16,267 nucleotides of DNA from Paracoccaceae bacterium. Lineage in GTDB: Bacteria; Pseudomonadota; Alphaproteobacteria; Rhodobacterales; Rhodobacteraceae. Within the stretch, counting starts at the first letter, position 1. Each line of letters begins with the position of its first letter. This document shows positions 1-9,463 of the stretch, piece by piece. The notes under the pieces are model-generated. The model was not told where the DNA came from. It did not search any database and saw nothing but the letters and a program-made list of their open reading frames with translations. Location: positions 1 through 16,267 of the forward strand of contig WFPZ01000089.1 of NCBI GenBank assembly GCA_015487335.1, given 5' to 3'. A program made the translations under genes and the position numbers.

Positions 1-1745
1 CTGCGGGCCAGCTCGACGACAAACACCGCGCCGCCCTCCTTGCGGTTGCGGCCCCGGATGTTGCCGCCGAAGCTCTGCACCAGCCCGTAGGAGATCGACA
101 GGCCCAGCCCCATGCCCTCGGCCTGGCCCACCTCCTTGGTGGAATAGAACGGATCGAATATCCGGTCGGGCTCGGCGATGCCGGGGCCGGTGTCGCTGAC
201 CTCGATGCTCACATGAGAGTCGCCTTCCATTATCTTGATCTCTATTTCCTTTTCCTCCGAATCAACCATCGCGTCGATGGCGTTGGAAACCAGGTTCATC
301 ACCACCTGCTGCAGCCGCACATCGCCGCCGCGCGCCATCACCGGGCCGGGCGGCGGGCACCAGCGCAGCGCCACGCCCGCCTCGGCCAGGCGGGGGCCGG
401 CCAGTTCCAGCACCGCCTCGATCACCGCCACCAGATCGACATCGGTGATGGTCTCGCTTTCCTGACGGGCGAAGGCGCGCAGGTTCTTGATGATGCGCCC
501 CATGCGCCGGGCCAGGTCGGAGATGCGGCGCAGGTTCTCGGCCGCGATCTCGGGCCGGCCGCGGGCCAGAAAGCGCTCGGCGTTCTCGGCGAAGGAGCGG
601 ATCGCCATCAGCGGCTGGTTCAGCTCGTGGCTGATCCCGGCCGACATCTGCCCCAGCGCCGAAAGCTTGCCCGCCTGAACCAGCTCGGCCTGGGCCTTGC
701 GCAGGGCGGCGGCGGTTTCCTCGCGCTCGCGCACCTCGCGCTGCAGCGTGATGTTGGCCTGCGAAAGCTCGCGCGTGCGGGCCTGCACCCGGGCCTCCAG
801 TTCGGCGTTGGCCGCCGCCTCCACCGCCAGCCGTTCGGCCAGGGCACGGCGGCGCTCGGCGGCCAGGAACAGCGCCAGCCCGAAGGCCAGGAACAGCGCC
901 GCCACCACCGCCGCCTGCAGCGTCGCGATGCGCCGGGCCGAGGAGATGTCAAGCAGGATCTCCCCCGTCATCCCGATCACCGGCACCGCCTGGGCCAGGT
1001 GCAGCGCCCGGCGCGGCAGGTAGCGGCTGGCCTCCATGGTCCACAGCTCGTAGCCGTTGACCACGCTCTTGCGCACCGGCGGGAAGGCGCGCAGGTAGGG
1101 CGCCTCCACCGGGCCACCGCGCACGGCCAGCACCAGATCCGAGCGGTTGGTGGCAAAGACGATGCCCGCCTCGTCGGTGAAGAAGACGGGCGAGGGGCTG
1201 GCCGGCCAGCTCACCTCGATCTCGGCCAGGTCCAGCGCCACCACGATCGCCCCGCGCGCCGGGCCGCCGGGCTCGAACACGGGGGCCGAATAGACATAGA
1301 GCCGCCGCTGCCGCTCATCCACGTAATGGGCCACCCCCAGCGCGCCGGTCATGGCGCGGGCGAAGGCCGGAGCCAGGCCGGCATCGCCCCGCCCGGCCCC
1401 CACCGCGGCCAGCGCCCGGCCTTCCGAGTCGAGAACCATCATTCCTGCCGCCCCGGTCTTGTCGGCGGTCTCGCGCAACAGCGCCTCGGCCGCCTCGCCC
1501 GGCCCGCCCTCCAGCACCAGCGCCGTGAGCGCCGGGTGATCGGAGAGGAACACCGCCACCTCGCGATAGCGCTGCAGCTGGGCGGCCAGCCGGTCGGCGG
1601 CCAGGGCCAGATCGGCGCGCCCGCGCTCGGCCAGCCCGTCGAGGGCGGCGTCGAAGGCATACCACCCCACCCCGGCGGCGATTGCCGCCACGCCGAGCAG
1701 AAACAGCACGGCCGCCGCCGTGCGCCGGAAGAACGCGCCCCTCAT
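1..1745 (-). CDS. DctB-like sensor histidine kinase, 3' end outside window
   Basis: Membrane sensor kinase of a two-component system, missing its last residues at the left edge (581 codons visible). Seen: an N-terminal membrane helix at about residues 11-32, a long extracytoplasmic sensor region of about 240 residues, a second helix at about 272-294, and a charged linker resembling a coiled coil. The H-box reads GISHELNQPLMAIRSF with the phospho-acceptor at H373. The N-box has N484 and N488 (NLVSNAIDAM), the G1 box DTGPGI starts near D518, and the G2 box GMGLGLSIS lies near 545. The ELNQPL H-box, periplasmic double-Cache-sized sensor and RxMGRIIKNLRAFAR segment are typical of the DctB family of C4-dicarboxylate sensors, though the ligand cannot be read from this. 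No response regulator is in view; it would lie to the left, downstream of this gene. The start was chosen because the first membrane helix follows directly; the ribosome site is weak. Confidence 0.9.
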   Translation of the reverse strand, partial: MRGAFFRRTAAAVLFLLGVAAIAAGVGWYAFDAALDGLAERGRADLALAADRLAAQLQRYREVAVFLSDHPALTALVLEGGPGEAAEALLRETADKTGAAGMMVLDSEGRALAAVGAGRGDAGLAPAFARAMTGALGVAHYVDERQRRLYVYSAPVFEPGGPARGAIVVALDLAEIEVSWPASPSPVFFTDEAGIVFATNRSDLVLAVRGGPVEAPYLRAFPPVRKSVVNGYELWTMEASRYLPRRALHLAQAVPVIGMTGEILLDISSARRIATLQAAVVAALFLAFGLALFLAAERRRALAERLAVEAAANAELEARVQARTRELSQANITLQREVREREETAAALRKAQAELVQAGKLSALGQMSAGISHELNQPLMAIRSFAENAERFLARGRPEIAAENLRRISDLARRMGRIIKNLRAFARQESETITDVDLVAVIEAVLELAGPRLAEAGVALRWCPPPGPVMARGGDVRLQQVVMNLVSNAIDAMVDSEEKEIEIKIMEGDSHVSIEVSDTGPGIAEPDRIFDPFYSTKEVGQAEGMGLGLSISYGLVQSFGGNIRGRNRKEGGAVFVVELAR

Positions 1746-2063
1746 GGCCGGGCAGTCTAGGCTCTGGCGCCACCGATCCGCAACCACCGGTTTGGCAGGT
1801 TCCTGTCCGGCCATCAGCAGCCCCGCAGGAATGGCGCGCCATTTCAAGGGGTTGCAAGCCGCCTGCAGAAAGCCCGCCAAATCCGCAAGGGCCAGCCCCT
1901 TTTCATCCCAGCCGTGCAGGACGCCTGGAAAGAGGCCCTCTTCCGCCCGAAGCGGCTGATGTTTCGAGCATCCGACAGCGCGCGGCCAGAGCCTGGAAAC
2001 CGGCGCTTGCAAAGACCGGGGCCGTTTGGGCAGACTGCCGCCGGAACAAGCGCGCGAAAACCG
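1746..2063. other. Divergent intergenic region, kinase / P450
   Basis: These 318 bp separate the divergently read kinase and P450 starts, so promoters for both must lie here. No convincing -35/-10 pair, strong dyad, small gene or RNA was found. The P450 frame stays open leftwards to an ATG at 1914, which would add 50 residues. That extra segment is rich in Arg, Pro and Gly and does not resemble the start of bacterial P450s, so it was not taken as coding. Confidence 0.5.
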
Positions 2064-3248
2064 ATGGAAACACTCTCTCAGTCCCCGACCGAGGACGCCT
2101 TCGTCCAGAACCCCTACGCCTTCTATGAACGCGCCCGCCAGCAGGCCGGTGCCATGTTCTTCTGGGAGGAATACGGCCTGCCCTGCGCCCTGTCCTACGC
2201 CGCCAACTGGGCCATCCTGCGCGACCGCCGCTTCGGCCGCCAGCCGCCACCGGGCCAGGAGCCGGACAAGCCGCCCCACCAGGCCTGTTTCTGGGCCGTC
2301 GAGGAACACTCGATGCTCGAGCTGGAGCCCCCGCGCCACACCCGGCTGCGTGCGCTGGTGCTGCGCGCCTTTACCTCGCGGCGGATCATGGCGCTGGAGC
2401 CGCAGATCGCCGCCCTGACGCACCAGCTGATCGACGGGCTCGAGGGGCGCAGCTTCGACCTGATCGAAGAGTTCGCCCAGCCCCTTGCGGTGACCGCCAT
2501 CGCCCGGCTGCTGGGCGTGCCGGAAGAACGCAGCGACGATCTGCTGGCCTGGTCGCACGCCATGGTCGGCATGTATCAGGCCCGCCGCGACCACGAGATG
2601 GAGGTGGCGGCCGCGCGCGCGGCGGCGGAATTTTCCGCCTTCATCGGCGAATATGTCGATTACCGCCGCGCCCGCCCGGCGCAGGATCTGATCACCCGTC
2701 TGATCGCTGCCGAGCAGGACGGCGACAGGCTCAGCCGCGAAGAGCTGATCACCACCTGCATCCTGCTGCTCAATGCCGGGCACGAGGCCACGGTGCACAG
2801 TTTCGGCAACGCGGTGAAGGCTCTGCTGGAAAGCGGCGCCGGGGCGCAGGCGCTTATCCCCGGGCGCATCGAGGCCACGGTGGAGGAAACCCTGCGCTTC
2901 GACCCGCCGCTGCACATGTTCCAGCGCTGGGCCTACGAAGACGTGGAGGTGGGCCGCCACGTGATCCGCAAGGGGCAGAAGGTGGCCTGCCTGCTGGGGG
3001 CGGCCAACCGCGACCCCAGCCGCTGGGACCGGCCCGAGATCTTCGATCCGGCCCGTCCGGTGCAGACCAACCTCGCCTTCGGCGCCGGGGTGCATTTCTG
3101 CATCGGCGCGCCGCTGGCCCGGCTGGAGCTGCAATGCGCCCTGCCGATCCTGTTTGCCCGCCTGCCCGGCCTGGAAATCGCGCAAGCCCCGCGCTACGCG
3201 CCCAGCTACCACTTCCACGGGCTCGAGGCGCTGCACCTGCGGGGCTGA
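2064..3248 (+). CDS. Cytochrome P450
   Basis: Soluble bacterial haem-thiolate monooxygenase of 394 residues, about the usual length for class I bacterial P450s (around 400). The I-helix oxygen-activation motif reads AGHEAT at 238-243, with Glu in place of the commoner Asp. The K-helix ExxR is E275-R278 in EETLRF. The haem loop is FGAGVHFCIG at 339-348 with the thiolate ligand C346. The N-terminus has no membrane anchor. No ferredoxin or P450-dedicated reductase lies beside it; the ferredoxin-NADP reductase at 7091 could in principle supply electrons, but that is only a guess. The start at 2064 gives the normal family N-terminus; the ATG codons at 1914 and 1959 would give an unusual basic extension. 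The Shine-Dalgarno is poor. Substrate unknown. It converges with the Lrp-type gene, 44 bp away. Confidence 0.93.
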   Translation: METLSQSPTEDAFVQNPYAFYERARQQAGAMFFWEEYGLPCALSYAANWAILRDRRFGRQPPPGQEPDKPPHQACFWAVEEHSMLELEPPRHTRLRALVLRAFTSRRIMALEPQIAALTHQLIDGLEGRSFDLIEEFAQPLAVTAIARLLGVPEERSDDLLAWSHAMVGMYQARRDHEMEVAAARAAAEFSAFIGEYVDYRRARPAQDLITRLIAAEQDGDRLSREELITTCILLLNAGHEATVHSFGNAVKALLESGAGAQALIPGRIEATVEETLRFDPPLHMFQRWAYEDVEVGRHVIRKGQKVACLLGAANRDPSRWDRPEIFDPARPVQTNLAFGAGVHFCIGAPLARLELQCALPILFARLPGLEIAQAPRYAPSYHFHGLEALHLRG

Positions 3249-3292
3249 GCTTCCGCCTTTCCGGCCCCTTTTCGCGCGCCCCGCGCCCGGGC

Positions 3293-3760
3293 TCAGGCCT
3301 CGATCGGCAGGACGGTGGTGAACTTGATCTCCTCCATCGAGAGCAGCGCCGTGACGTTGTAGATTTTCACCTGGCTGATCAGCGCCTGGTAGAAATCGTC
3401 ATAGGCGCGGGCGTTCTTCACCCTCACCTTCAGGATATAGTCGATCTCGCCGGCCAGCCGGTGGGCCTCCAGCACCTCGGGGCGCTTCCTGACCGCCTCG
3501 AGAAAGGCCGCCTGCCACGCGGCATCGTGCTCGGAGGTGCGGATCAGCACGAAGAAGCAGGCCTCGAATCCCAGCGCCTCGGCGTTGACGACCACCGTCT
3601 GCGGGCCGATCACCCCGGCCTCCTTCATCTTGCGAATCCGGTTCCAGACCGGGGTCTTGGAAGAGCCGACCTTGCCGGCGATCTCGTCGAGCGACTGGCT
3701 GGCGTCGCGCTGCAGCTCGACAAGGATTTTCCGGTCTATGGCGTCGAGGCGGACTGACAT
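3293..3760 (-). CDS. Lrp/AsnC family transcriptional regulator
   Basis: DNA-binding regulator of 155 residues, the normal size of the family. The N-terminal helix-turn-helix spans about residues 5-60 (LDAIDRKILVELQRDAS, then SLDEIAGKVG and SKTPVWNRIRKM). The C-terminal RAM ligand/oligomerisation domain spans about 68-150, including the family-typical AHRLAGEIDYILKVRV. The gene is divergent from the sulfite reductase operon, with 151 bp between starts, which is the usual sign that it controls that operon and itself. The effector may be a sulfur amino acid or its precursor, but this is inference from position. A GGGAG ribosome site lies about 9 nt before the ATG. No cysteine-based sensing motif stands out; its only Cys is C68. 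Confidence 0.93.
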   Translation of the reverse strand: MSVRLDAIDRKILVELQRDASQSLDEIAGKVGSSKTPVWNRIRKMKEAGVIGPQTVVVNAEALGFEACFFVLIRTSEHDAAWQAAFLEAVRKRPEVLEAHRLAGEIDYILKVRVKNARAYDDFYQALISQVKIYNVTALLSMEEIKFTTVLPIEA

Positions 3761-3817
3761 TCTTCTGGCTCCCGTTTGATGGAACAGCGCGGCTTCTACC
3801 CGGCATAATTGGAACGG

Positions 3818-3839
3818 ATGTCCTTATTTTTCGGGACAT
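3818..3839. promoter_or_regulatory. Inverted repeat, candidate Lrp/AsnC operator 1
   Basis: Perfect 6-bp arms ATGTCC (3818-3823) and GGACAT (3834-3839) flank a 10-bp AT-rich centre (TTATTTTTCG). It lies in the divergent lrp/DUF2849 region, 58 bp from the lrp start. An AT-rich core flanked by short inverted arms is the typical form of Lrp/AsnC-family sites. Assignment to this regulator is inference from position. Confidence 0.45.
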
Positions 3840-3844
3840 GTGGC

Positions 3845-3871
3845 GAATATCAGGAACGATGTTCTATATTC
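3845..3871. promoter_or_regulatory. Extended dyad over -10-like box, candidate operator 2
   Basis: Outer arms GAATAT (3845-3850) and ATATTC (3866-3871) enclose an inner palindrome GAAC-GAT-GTTC (3854-3864). The two halves differ by a 2-bp insertion on the left. The right arm contains TATATT (3865-3870), a good -10-like box 41 nt before the DUF2849 start, so a protein bound here would cover the promoter. The centre is about 30 bp from that of the dyad at 3818-3839, near three helical turns, which suits a cooperative Lrp-type octamer. No good -35 box is seen. Confidence 0.45.
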
Positions 3872-3911
3872 AAGAGGAAAGTTCAACTGCCCGACCCGGG
3901 AAGACAAACCG

Positions 3912-4209
3912 ATGAGCCGCCGCTTCACACCCAAGATCGTCACCGCCAATGCACTTGAAGAAGGCGACGTGATCTTTCTCACCGCCGACGACATCTGGTC
4001 GCGCGATCACCGCGAGGCCGAGCTGATCGAGGACGAGGCCCGCGCCCGGCTGCGCCTGCTGCACGCGCTTTCCCAGCCGCATGTGGTGGGCGCCTGCCTG
4101 GCCGAGGCCCGGATGGGCGAGAACGGCCCCGAACCGGTGCGGCTGCGCGACGCCATCCGCGCCCGCGGCCCCTCCAACTATCCGCACGGCAAGCAGGAGC
4201 ACGGCCTCC

Positions 4210-4217
<8 letters not shown>
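3912..4217 (+). CDS. DUF2849 protein of the sulfite reductase operon
   Basis: Small protein of 101 residues matching the DUF2849 family, known mainly from alphaproteobacteria, where it usually precedes cysI. Seen: no signal peptide, no membrane segment and no cysteine. It starts MSRRFTPKIVTANALEEGDV, has an acidic middle (EAELIEDEARARLRLL), and ends in a family-typical tail with RGPSNYPHGKQEHG. The function is not established; constant linkage to cysI suggests an accessory role in sulfite reduction or siroheme handling. The start at 3912 has a GGGAAG site about 8 nt upstream; the frame is open further left but that part does not look coding. The stop overlaps cysI by 8 bp, implying translational coupling. 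In related genomes a siroheme synthase gene (cysG) often comes just before; here it is absent and the regulator lies there instead. Confidence 0.88.
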
Positions 4218-5869
<1,652 letters not shown>

Positions 5870-5880
<11 letters not shown>

Positions 5881-7027
5881 AGCCCCCCTTCCCCCGATCC
5901 GCGAACGCGTGGCGGAGCTCAACCGCCGCTACCGCCATCATTCCGCAGCGGCCGTGCTGGAACATGCGCTGAACGACCCGCTGGTCGGGCCGGTGGCGCT
6001 GGTCTCCAGCTTCGGAGCCGAATCGGTGGTGCTGCTGCATCTGGTCTCCACCATCGACCGTTCGCTGCCGGTGATCTTCCTCGACACCGAGATGCTGTTT
6101 CCCGAAACGCTCGCCTATCAGCGCGCGGTGAGCGAAAGGCTGGGGCTCGGTGACGTACGCGTCATCCGCCCCGACCGCGAGGCTCTGTTCGCCCGCGACC
6201 CCGACGCGCTGCTCTACCGCTCCGACCCGGACGCCTGCTGCGCCCTGCGCAAGTCCGAGCCGCTGGCACGCGCGCTGGAGGGGTTCGACGCCTGGATCAC
6301 CGGGCGCAAGCGCTTTCAGGGCAAGGCCCGCGCCGCGCTGGAGCTCTTCGAGGACGAGGGCGGCAGGCGCATCAAGATCAACCCGCTGGCGCACTGGTCG
6401 CCCCGGGACGTGCAGGACTACATCGTCAACAACCGCCTGCCGCGGCACCCGCTGGTTGGCCGCGGCTACCCCTCGATCGGCTGCCGCGTCTGCACCACGC
6501 CGGCGGGCGAGAGCGAGCCCCCTCGCGCCGGGCGCTGGCGCGGCTCCGATAAGGAAGAGTGCGGCATCCACTTCCTCGGCGGCAGGGCGGTGCCCGGGCC
6601 GGCGCCGAAGACGGTGATCGTCACCGACACCGGCTTTGCCAGCGATGACTGGACCGGCCCCTGGCTCACCCCCGAGGCCCTGGAGCGGGCCGGCCGGGGG
6701 GCCGCGCTCGACATCGGCCCCGAGACGGATCTCGGCCAGCTGGCCGGCCATCTCGAGGCGCTGGCGATGATCCGGGTGAATTTCCCCGCCTTCTCCGACG
6801 GGCGCGGCTTTACCATAGCCCGGCAGTTGCGGCGCATGGGCTATCGCGGGCGGCTGCGCGCGGGCGGACATCTGATCGCCGATCAGTATGCCATGGCCCG
6901 GCGTTCGGGGTTCGACGAGGTGGAAATCGCCGCCGATCTGGCCGAGCGCCAGCCGCAGGAGCACTGGCTGGCCCGTGCAGACTGGCAACAGGGGGACTAT
7001 CAGTCGCGTCTGCGCGAAGGGTTTTAG
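5870..7027 (+). CDS. cysH: APS reductase (CysH) fused to DUF934
   Basis: Single frame of 385 residues joining two proteins normally encoded separately. Residues 1-about 238 are thioredoxin-dependent adenylylsulfate reductase: SSFGAESVV at 46-54 is the nucleotide loop, the paired C123-C124 and C205-xx-C208 are the 4Fe-4S ligands that mark the APS (not PAPS) type, and ECGIH at 230-234 carries the catalytic C231. A short Pro/Gly linker (GGRAVPGPAPK) follows. Residues about 248-385 (from nt 6611) are DUF934, beginning VIVTDTGFASDDW, with the signature RGFTIARQLRRMGYRG and then IADQY and RRSGFDEVEI. DUF934 has no proven activity; it is linked to cysI/cysH in many proteobacteria. All key residues are intact in both parts, so this looks like a working fusion, not decay. 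The start overlaps the cysI end by 11 bp. The neighbouring ATG choices all lie inside cysI. Confidence 0.92.
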
Positions 7028-7061
7028 GCTTCAATCTCCCGGCAAACACCACTAGACAGGG

Positions 7062-7080
7062 CGCGGGCCGCCGGCCCGCG
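7062..7080 (+). terminator. GC hairpin after cysH-DUF934, no U-tract
   Basis: Perfect 8-bp stem CGCGGGCC / GGCCCGCG with a 3-nt loop GCC, 35 nt after the stop of the fused gene and 10 nt before the next start. It is followed by TATCAAC, not a run of T, so it is not a classic intrinsic terminator. It may attenuate, protect or process the mRNA between cysH and fpr. A near copy lies at 12812-12829 on the other strand. Confidence 0.5.
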
Positions 7081-7090
7081 TATCAACAGC

Positions 7091-7915
7091 ATGAATGATC
7101 TCAGAGCCGTGAACAAAGCCGCAGCCGCGAAAGCGCCCGCTCCCGCCATTCCCGACGCCCAGACCGTGACCGAGGTCAAGCACTGGACGGATCGGCTGTT
7201 CTCCTTCCGGGTGACGCGCCCGCGCAGCTTGCGCTTCCGCTCGGGCGAGTTCGTGATGATCGGCCTGCCGGACGACAACGGCAAGCCGATCCTGCGCGCC
7301 TATTCCATCGCCTCGCCGGCCTGGGACGACGAGCTGGAATTCTACTCGATCAAGGTGCCCGACGGCCCGCTCACCTCGCGGCTGCAGCACATCAAGCCGG
7401 GCGACCAGATCATCCTGCGGCCCAAGCCGGTGGGCACGCTGGTGCTCGATGCGCTCTTGCCGGGCAAGCGGCTGTGGTTCTTCGCCACCGGCACCGGCAT
7501 CGCCCCCTTCGCCAGCCTGATGCGCGACCCCGACACCTACGAGCGCTACGACGAGGTGATCATGATGCACACCTGCCGCGAGGTGGCCGATCTGGAATAC
7601 GGCCGCCAGCTGGTCGCCTCGCTTCCCGACGATCCGCTGATCGGCGAATTCGTGGAAGGCAAGCTGCGCTACTACCCCACCACCACCCGCGAGAAAAGCG
7701 AGCGCATGGGCCGGATCACCGACAACCTCAAGTCCGGCAAGGTCTTTGCCGATCTCGGAATCGACGGCATCAGCCCCGAGACCGACCGCGCCATGGTCTG
7801 CGGCTCGCTGGCCTTCAACATGGACATGAAGGAAATCCTCGAAGGCTACGGCCTGCGCGAGGGGGCCAACTCGGACCCGGCCGAATACGTGGTGGAAAAG
7901 GCCTTCGTCGGCTGA
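7091..7915 (+). CDS. fpr: Ferredoxin-NADP reductase
   Basis: FAD enzyme of 274 residues that exchanges electrons between NADPH and ferredoxin or flavodoxin. Seen: FAD-binding beta-barrel at about 24-120 with the R-x-Y-S motif at R69-S72 (RAYSIASP), and an NADP domain from about 126 with ATGTGIAPF at 132-140. The end YVVEKAFVG is close to the usual bacterial Fpr C-terminus. The first 20 residues (Ala/Pro/Lys-rich) are an extension before the common IPDAQTVTEVKHWTDRLFSF start; no in-frame Met removes it, so it was kept. It lies 63 bp after cysH-DUF934 with a hairpin between, so co-transcription is likely but may be attenuated. Its place suggests it powers the ferredoxin-dependent sulfite reductase; Fpr also has general redox-stress roles. 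Confidence 0.93.
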   Translation: MNDLRAVNKAAAAKAPAPAIPDAQTVTEVKHWTDRLFSFRVTRPRSLRFRSGEFVMIGLPDDNGKPILRAYSIASPAWDDELEFYSIKVPDGPLTSRLQHIKPGDQIILRPKPVGTLVLDALLPGKRLWFFATGTGIAPFASLMRDPDTYERYDEVIMMHTCREVADLEYGRQLVASLPDDPLIGEFVEGKLRYYPTTTREKSERMGRITDNLKSGKVFADLGIDGISPETDRAMVCGSLAFNMDMKEILEGYGLREGANSDPAEYVVEKAFVG

Positions 7916-7948
7916 CCGGCGCGGCCCTTCCACCACCGGACGAGGAGA

Positions 7949-8710
7949 TCAGCGCGGGGCCATGCGAATGGCGCCGTCAAGGCGGATCACCTCGCCGTTC
8001 AGCATCGGATTTTCCACGATGTGACGGGCCAGGGCGGCATATTCCGCCGGATCGCCCAGCCGCGAGGGGAAGGGCACCTGGGCGCCGAGGCTTTCCTGCA
8101 CCTCCTCGGGCAGGCCCTGCAGCAGCGGGGTGCGGAACAGGCCCGGCGCGATGGTGACCACCCGGATGCCGTGCTGGGCGAGATCGCGCGCCATCGGCAG
8201 GGTCATGCCGACGATGCCCCCCTTTGAGGCCGAATAGGCCACCTGCCCCACCTGCCCCTCGAAGGCGGCAACCGAGGCGGTGGAGATGATCACCCCGCGC
8301 TCGCCGTCCTCGCCGACCGGCTCGGAGGCCGCCATGATCGCCGCCGCCCGGGCAGCGCAGTGAAAGCTGCCGATCAGGTTCACGCCGATGACCCTGGCAA
8401 ACAGCGCCGCATCGTGGGGCTCCCCGCGCGAGACGGTTTTCGCGGCCGGCCCGATACCGGCGCAGTTGACGAGGATGCGCAGCGGCGCGGGGCGGGCTTC
8501 GGCAAACCCGGCCGCGACGCTTTCGTCATCGCTCACGTCAACCTCGCGGAAGCTGCCGCCGATCTCTTCGGCCAGCGCCCGGCCGGCCTCGGCGTTGCGG
8601 TCGAAGATGGTGACATGGGCGCCCCTTGCGGCAAGGTCGCGCGCCACCGCCGCCCCCAGCCCCGAAGCGCCTCCGGTAACCACGGCCCCTGTCTGCGATG
8701 ATATCTGCAT
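7949..8710 (-). CDS. Short-chain dehydrogenase, HSD10-type 3-hydroxyacyl-CoA dehydrogenase
   Basis: NAD-dependent oxidoreductase of 253 residues with a classical Rossmann fold. TGGASGLG at 12-19 binds the cofactor and D37 at the end of the second strand favours NAD over NADP. NCAG is at 82-85, N111 follows, and the catalytic S143, Y159 and K163 (YSASK) are all present. The C-terminus NPMLNGEVIRLDGAIRM is the hallmark of the type 2 3-hydroxyacyl-CoA dehydrogenase (HSD17B10-like) group, which oxidises short and branched 3-hydroxyacyl-CoAs in fatty-acid and isoleucine breakdown. A strong ribosome site (GGAGGAAAGA) directly precedes the ATG at 8710; the frame is open upstream without coding character. 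It converges with fpr 33 bp away. No other acyl-CoA gene is near, so the neighbours do not explain it. Confidence 0.92.
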   Translation of the reverse strand: MQISSQTGAVVTGGASGLGAAVARDLAARGAHVTIFDRNAEAGRALAEEIGGSFREVDVSDDESVAAGFAEARPAPLRILVNCAGIGPAAKTVSRGEPHDAALFARVIGVNLIGSFHCAARAAAIMAASEPVGEDGERGVIISTASVAAFEGQVGQVAYSASKGGIVGMTLPMARDLAQHGIRVVTIAPGLFRTPLLQGLPEEVQESLGAQVPFPSRLGDPAEYAALARHIVENPMLNGEVIRLDGAIRMAPR

Positions 8711-8808
8711 TCTTTCCTCCGCTCGTTTCCCGATCTTCGCGGGCAGGTTAGACCCATTGCGCAGGCTGGCGGAAGGGGGGCACGGCAAAAAATTGAATGT
8801 CCGTTCAG

Positions 8809-9411
8809 TTACGCCCCGGACCAGAGTGCCGCCACGCCCGCCACCGCGGCCAGCGTGGCGCCGTAGCCCACCGCCATGACCACCCCGTCGCGCAACAAAA
8901 GCCCCAGCGCCAGCAGCAGCACCACCGCCGAAACCAGGGTGGGAATACCGGGGATCAGCCCGGCGATGGCGGCAAACAGGCTGAGCCCCAGCATCACCAG
9001 CCCCGCCAGGCGGGTGGCGGCCTCTCCCTCGGCCAGCAGGACCAGCCGCCGGCCGGTGTGGGCATCGAGCCAGGCCGCCAGCGGCAGGAGACGGCGCAGG
9101 CCGCGGCGCATCAGCCGCCCCGAGAGCGCGACCTGCCGCAGCCGCCGCGGCAGCCACAGGTTGCGAAGGCCCAGCGCGATATGGCCGGCCACGAAGGCCA
9201 TGACCAGCCCGAGCAGGGCGTTGGAGCCTGGAAACAGCCCGAAGGGCATCAGCATCAGCAGCGTGGGCACCAGCATGGCCGCGGCCAGGCCGCGGGCGTT
9301 CATCATCGCAAACAGCCGGCCGAGCGTCAGCTCCTGCCCGTCTGCGGCCGCCAGCAGGGCCTCAAGCAGCCCGCTCAGCGTTGGCGGCATTTCGGCCCTG
9401 CGCCGGCCCAT
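8809..9411 (-). CDS. ExoD-family membrane protein
   Basis: Hydrophobic protein of 200 residues matching the exopolysaccharide synthesis ExoD family, first described in rhizobia where loss affects exopolysaccharide and alkali tolerance. Seen: a soluble N-terminus (LTLGRLFAMMNARG), then predicted membrane helices at about 41-60, 64-84, 137-155, 157-175 and 177-197, with a basic cytoplasmic loop near 88-108. The family motif MPFGLFPGSN is at 55-64. The precise biochemical role of ExoD is not known. Start at 9411 has a GGGAGAAG site 5 nt upstream; an alternative is M8. It follows the SulP gene by 52 bp on the same strand, so it may be read through from it; there is no obvious functional link. Confidence 0.85.
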   Translation of the reverse strand: MGRRRAEMPPTLSGLLEALLAAADGQELTLGRLFAMMNARGLAAAMLVPTLLMLMPFGLFPGSNALLGLVMAFVAGHIALGLRNLWLPRRLRQVALSGRLMRRGLRRLLPLAAWLDAHTGRRLVLLAEGEAATRLAGLVMLGLSLFAAIAGLIPGIPTLVSAVVLLLALGLLLRDGVVMAVGYGATLAAVAGVAALWSGA

Positions 9412-9463
9412 GTCTCTTCTCCCGCGGCTTGCCCGCCCTTGATGGGGGCGCGGGGCCGCCAGA

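Noticed and set aside
213..1760. Long plus-strand open frame opposite the sensor kinase
   Set aside because: Low-complexity His/Gln/Arg/Gly-rich translation without domains; it is the shadow of a kinase with intact H, N and G boxes.
1914..2063. 50-residue N-terminal extension of the P450
   Set aside because: Composition unlike P450 N-termini, and the ATG at 2064 gives the normal length.
3824..3832. T-run TTATTTTTC as an intrinsic terminator
   Set aside because: It lies at the centre of an inverted repeat in a divergent promoter region, not after a GC stem at a gene end.
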